A stretch of DNA of 64,000 nucleotides from Sphingomonas profundi (GTDB lineage: Bacteria; Pseudomonadota; Alphaproteobacteria; Sphingomonadales; Sphingomonadaceae). Position numbers and translations under genes: made by a program. Where the stretch lies: NCBI RefSeq assembly GCF_009739515.1, contig NZ_CP046535.1:3767501-3831500 (forward strand), given 5' to 3'. The notes beneath the pieces were generated by a model. That model saw only the letters and a program-made list of their open reading frames with translations, searched no databases and had not been told where the DNA came from. Shown in pieces: positions 61,195 through 64,000 of the stretch (within the stretch, counting starts at the first letter, position 1; every line of letters starts with the position of its first letter).

Positions 61195-62040
61195 GTGCGC
61201 TACGCGACAGTGCTTATAGAGGGTCAGGCGCGCTGGGGACGTGTCGTCGACGACAAGATCCTTCTGCTCGATGCGCTCCACCCGACGCTGAAGGCGGCGA
61301 TCGCCGCGGGGGCGCTGGCATCCGGCGAACTCGATCGCGCGGCGGGCGAAGCGATCGACCTGTCCGCCGTGCGCTTCCTTCCGCCCATAACAGAGCCCGG
61401 CAAGATCCTGTGCATCGGCTTGAACTACGAAAATCACCGGCGGGAAACCGGCAGAGCGGAGGTGGCCCACCCGACCGTGTTCACCCGCTTTCCGGATTCG
61501 CAGGTCGGGCATGAGGCGGCGATCCTGCGCCCGCCGGAATCGATCAAGCTCGACTATGAGGGGGAGCTCGCGGTCGTGATCGGCAAAGGCGGGCGGCGGA
61601 TCGCCGCCGTCGACGCGCTGGACCATATCGCCGGCTACAGCTGCTACAACGACGGCTCGGTGCGCGACTGGCAGGCGCACACGATACAGTTCACGCCGGG
61701 CAAGAATTTCCCGCAGACCGGCGCGTTCGGCCCCTGGCTGGTGACGCCAGATGAGTTCGGCCCGCCGGCCACGCAGACCTTGCAGACGCGGCTCAACGGT
61801 CAGGTGATGCAGCATGCGCGGCTGGCCGACATGATCTTTCCGATCGATCAGCTGATCGCATATTGCTCGACCTTCACGCCGATCGCTCCCGGCGACGTGA
61901 TCGTGACCGGAACGCCCGGCGGCGTGGGGGCGAAGCGCGATCCGCAGGTTTTCATGAAACCCGGCGACACGGTCGAGATCGAGATCGACGGTATCGGCGT
62001 GCTGGCGAACGTCATCGCCGACGAACCCGCCGCCAACTGA
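61195..62040 (+). CDS. Fumarylacetoacetate hydrolase family protein
   Basis: A 281-residue FAH-fold enzyme. Metal carboxylates lie in LDYEGELAVVIG near residue 120; YSCYNDGSVRDWQ and GDVIVTGTPGGVGAKRDP complete the active-site pattern. It resembles bacterial acylpyruvate hydrolases such as ureidoglycolate-lyase-like proteins. GTG at 61195 has AGGAGGGGC upstream. It is co-directional with the Rieske gene that follows by 41 nt. It would cleave or hydrolyse a ring-cleavage product. Confidence 0.85.
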   Translation: MRYATVLIEGQARWGRVVDDKILLLDALHPTLKAAIAAGALASGELDRAAGEAIDLSAVRFLPPITEPGKILCIGLNYENHRRETGRAEVAHPTVFTRFPDSQVGHEAAILRPPESIKLDYEGELAVVIGKGGRRIAAVDALDHIAGYSCYNDGSVRDWQAHTIQFTPGKNFPQTGAFGPWLVTPDEFGPPATQTLQTRLNGQVMQHARLADMIFPIDQLIAYCSTFTPIAPGDVIVTGTPGGVGAKRDPQVFMKPGDTVEIEIDGIGVLANVIADEPAAN

Positions 62041-62081
62041 CACGGGCGACGCGCCGGCCCGAGCGCCAAGGAAGGACTCCG

Positions 62082-63167
62082 ATGTTTCTCCGCAACTGCT
62101 GGTATGTTGCCGCCTGGGCCGGCGATCTGCCCGACGCGGGACTGCTCTCCCGCCGCATCCTCGACCAGCCGGTGTTGCTGTACCGCACGAGCACCGGCAG
62201 GCCCGCGGCCCTGCTGGATCGATGCCCCCATAGGCTGGTTCCGCTTTCCGCCGGCAAGCGCAGCGGCGATCTCGTGCGATGCGGCTATCACGGGATGACG
62301 TTCGGACCCGATGGCGCGTGCGTCCACATTCCCGGCCAGTCGACGATCCCGCCGGCGGCGGCGGCGACCGCCTTCCCCGTGATCGAGCGCTTCGGGCTGA
62401 TCTGGATCTGGCTCGGAGAGGCTGCCGCCGACGCAGAGCTGATCCCCGAAGTACCCTGGCTCGATTCGCCGGGCTGGGCCGCCTCGCGCGGCTACACGCA
62501 CGTGGCCGGTGACTATCGCCTGCTCTCCGACAACCTCCTGGATCTCAGCCACGAGAACTACATCCATCAGTCGACGATCGGGAACGAAGAGGAAGAGCCG
62601 ATCGCCGACTACCCCGTCCGCGTGAGTCTGGACGACAAGGTCGTCCGGGCGCACCGCGACATGCCGGACATCGTGCCGCCCCCGTTCTTCCGCCTCCTTA
62701 CCGGCAGCGACGCCCGGATCGATCGCTGGCAGACCGCCATCTGGACCGCGCCGGCGATCAACATGACCGATGTCGGCGCACGCCCCGCCGGTCGTCGGGA
62801 CGGCGCGGCCCTGGTGTCCCGCATCCTCCATCTGCTCACGCCCGAAACCGGGTGCAGCACCCATTATTTCTGGGCCCATACGCGCAATTTCCGGCAGGAC
62901 GACCACCAGCTGACCGATCAGATCATCGCCGCGCACTATCGGACGTTCGACGAAGACAAGGAGATGATCGAGCTTCAGCAGAAGGAGCTGGACGCGACCG
63001 GCTCGTCGGTGCCGAAATTCGCCCTGCGTGTGGACGACGCTCCGCTCCGGGCGCGTCGCCAGTTGACGGGCCTGATCCGGGAGGAGCGCGAAACCAACGG
63101 CTCCGTGCTTGCCAAGCGCCAGACACTTCTTCCCAGAGCGGAGACGCCGTCGTCCGTGAACGCCTGA
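62082..63167 (+). CDS. VanA-like Rieske oxygenase
   Basis: A 361-residue oxygenase of the vanillate-demethylase group. Rieske ligands are Cys48 and His50 (CPHRL) and Cys67 and His70 (CGYHG); the iron site is in DNLLDLSHENYIHQ with His157 and His162. AAGGAAGGA lies 6 nt before the ATG. It shares the FAH transcript behind promoter site C. Together with the VanA-like gene at 58077 it suggests two successive O- or C-demethylation/hydroxylation steps. Confidence 0.88.
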   Translation: MFLRNCWYVAAWAGDLPDAGLLSRRILDQPVLLYRTSTGRPAALLDRCPHRLVPLSAGKRSGDLVRCGYHGMTFGPDGACVHIPGQSTIPPAAAATAFPVIERFGLIWIWLGEAAADAELIPEVPWLDSPGWAASRGYTHVAGDYRLLSDNLLDLSHENYIHQSTIGNEEEEPIADYPVRVSLDDKVVRAHRDMPDIVPPPFFRLLTGSDARIDRWQTAIWTAPAINMTDVGARPAGRRDGAALVSRILHLLTPETGCSTHYFWAHTRNFRQDDHQLTDQIIAAHYRTFDEDKEMIELQQKELDATGSSVPKFALRVDDAPLRARRQLTGLIREERETNGSVLAKRQTLLPRAETPSSVNA

Positions 63168-63363
63168 CGATCATCTCACTTGCCTGTGACGAACAGGCAC
63201 GGAAGGCTCTCGCCTGCCGGGTCTTTCGATCGACGTGCCATTCTCCACCAGCCGGGCGTGAGCGGCGGTTGAACGCGCAATGCCGGCATGGCGGCCGCCC
63301 TGAAGGAGCGGGCGCACGCGTGAAGACCGCGCTTGAGTTTGACGCGTACAATCTGGAAAAAGG

Positions 63364-63381
63364 CACTCTCGATCGAGGGTG
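63364..63381. repeat. Imperfect inverted repeat over a ribosome-binding site
   Basis: CACTCTCGA and TCGAGGGTG (8 of 9 pairs) abut with no loop, immediately before the exchanger gene. The right arm contains the GAGGG ribosome-binding sequence, so the repeat could affect translation or bind a protein. The rest of the 218-base gap holds nothing I recognise. Confidence 0.25.
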
Positions 63382-63385
63382 ACGA

Positions 63386-64000
63386 ATGTTCGATGAACTG
63401 AGCCTGCCCATCCTCCTTGCGATCTTCGCCGCCTGTGCGGGGGTGATCTGGGTCGCCGGCGTGAAACTCGCCGACACTACTGACATCCTGTCGTCCCGCC
63501 TGCATCTCGGCACGGCGCTCGGCGGCATCGTCGTGCTCGCCATCGCGACCAACCTGCCCGAGATCGCCATCACCGTCAGCGCGGCGGTGGCGGGTAATCT
63601 CGGGGTCGCGGTCGGCAACATCCTCGGCGGTATCGCCATCCAGACGCTGGTGCTGGCGGCGATGGACGTCGCCATGAAGGAGAAGGTGCCGCTGACCTAC
63701 CGCGCCGCCAGCCTCACGCTCGTGATCGAGGCGGTGCTAGTGGTGGCGGTGCTGATCGTGTCGATCATGGCGACGCAGCTGCCCGGAACCCTGATCGCGG
63801 CGCGATTGACCCCCGGCGCGGTAATGATCGCCCTCCTGTGGCTGATCGGCCTGTGGCTTTCCAGCAGGGCGAGCAAGGGCCTGCCCTGGCACGACGCGAG
63901 CGGCACCGCGCCCGATGGACAGGAGGAGCCCAAGGGCCACTCGCAGACGAAGAAGGACGGCGCCTCCAGCACACGCGGCGAGAGCACGGTGCGTGTCGCG
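63386..64000 (+). CDS. Sodium/calcium exchanger family protein (partial)
   Basis: The first 205 residues of an integral membrane cation exchanger; the gene runs off the window. Hydrophobic segments alternate with short loops. Residues about 39-80 hold the alpha-repeat: GTALGGIVVLAIATNLPEI, then AGNLGVAVGNILGGIAIQT, with the Asn-Leu-Pro-Glu ion-binding core. A charged cytoplasmic stretch starts near residue 165 (KGLPWHD onward). GAGGGTGA precedes the ATG. It marks the end of the aromatic module; the missing part should hold the second alpha-repeat. Confidence 0.8.
   Translation, partial: MFDELSLPILLAIFAACAGVIWVAGVKLADTTDILSSRLHLGTALGGIVVLAIATNLPEIAITVSAAVAGNLGVAVGNILGGIAIQTLVLAAMDVAMKEKVPLTYRAASLTLVIEAVLVVAVLIVSIMATQLPGTLIAARLTPGAVMIALLWLIGLWLSSRASKGLPWHDASGTAPDGQEEPKGHSQTKKDGASSTRGESTVRVA

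Noticed and set aside
63319-63381. Short plus-strand open frame (GTG, about 20 codons) before the exchanger gene
   Set aside because: No ribosome-binding site, no recognisable leader-peptide features, and it runs through the inverted repeat; unsupported.
1-64000. tRNA, rRNA, CRISPR arrays, insertion sequences, integrase or attachment sites
   Set aside because: None seen on either strand; there are no transposase-like proteins, tandem repeats or cloverleaf-like stretches in the small intergenic spaces.

Overview
The window is GC-rich, densely coding and nearly free of non-coding DNA. It reads as a catabolic stretch of a sphingomonad (Alphaproteobacteria, Sphingomonadales) chromosome or megaplasmid. 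I infer this from three TonB-dependent receptors with N-terminal 'IVVTAQ' TonB-box regions, a spinster-type MFS transporter, VanA-like Rieske oxygenases, LigB-type extradiol dioxygenases and the gene repertoire as a whole. I saw no rRNA, tRNA, CRISPR array, insertion sequence or phage gene, and no gene-free stretch longer than about 300 bases.

Region 1 (about 0.1-19.6 kb) handles quaternary and methylated amines. A choline-sulfatase (betC) lies divergent to an FAD oxidoreductase and an MFS transporter. An eight-gene leftward operon (14246 down to 4435) encodes a GbcA-like Rieske oxygenase, a PLP trans-sulfuration enzyme, a two-subunit amine/opine-oxidase-like FAD dehydrogenase and heterotetrameric sarcosine oxidase (soxB, soxD, soxA, soxG). 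Around it are a second MFS transporter, a LysR regulator, a membrane desaturase/hydroxylase and an XRE regulator fused by overlap to a PhnD-like binding protein. The expected flow is stepwise N-demethylation to glycine, but the PLP enzyme and the extra oxidase do not fit plain betaine catabolism.

Region 2 (19.6-43.4 kb) is a complete aromatic meta-cleavage module. A TonB-receptor-led operon running left carries two SDRs, three NTF2/SnoaL-like proteins, an SRPBCC-type protein and a cytochrome P450. A second TonB receptor diverges from it. Next come an acyl-CoA-dehydrogenase-fold flavoprotein with a divergent LysR, the leftward trio quinone reductase/4-oxalocrotonate tautomerase/FAH hydrolase, a GntR regulator, and a rightward operon. 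That operon holds hydroxymuconic semialdehyde dehydrogenase, VOC protein, extradiol dioxygenase, a degenerate class II aldolase, 2-oxopentenoate hydratase, acetaldehyde dehydrogenase, hydroxyoxovalerate aldolase, 4-oxalocrotonate decarboxylase, MarR, pirin and, after a short gap, GST. The ring product would end as pyruvate and acetyl-CoA. A repeated AnGTGYRTSCA element in three promoter regions suggests one GntR regulon.

Region 3 (43.5-63.2 kb) is a second, less conventional aromatic module. It has a MarR regulator, a ring-hydroxylating dioxygenase (alpha and beta subunits) followed by an HpaI-type aldolase and a cupin, and a divergent pair of LigB-family proteins of which only one keeps the catalytic residues. 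It also has a third TonB receptor, an aromatic-acid MFS transporter, a carboxylesterase, a berberine-bridge-type FAD oxidase, an aldehyde dehydrogenase, two VanA-like Rieske oxygenases, an alpha/beta hydrolase, a second VOC extradiol dioxygenase and a second FAH hydrolase. Three of its promoters share the palindrome CATAACTTATG inside a longer conserved block; at two of them it sits exactly 16 nt downstream of TTGACA. The substrate is not evident from sequence. The window ends in a truncated sodium/calcium-exchanger family gene.

Most attractive for follow-up: the shared palindromic operator/promoter of region 3, the catalytic/degenerate LigB pair, the class II aldolase that has lost all of its zinc-binding histidines, the P450/SnoaL/SDR operon, and the betaine-type operon with a C-S lyase-like enzyme.
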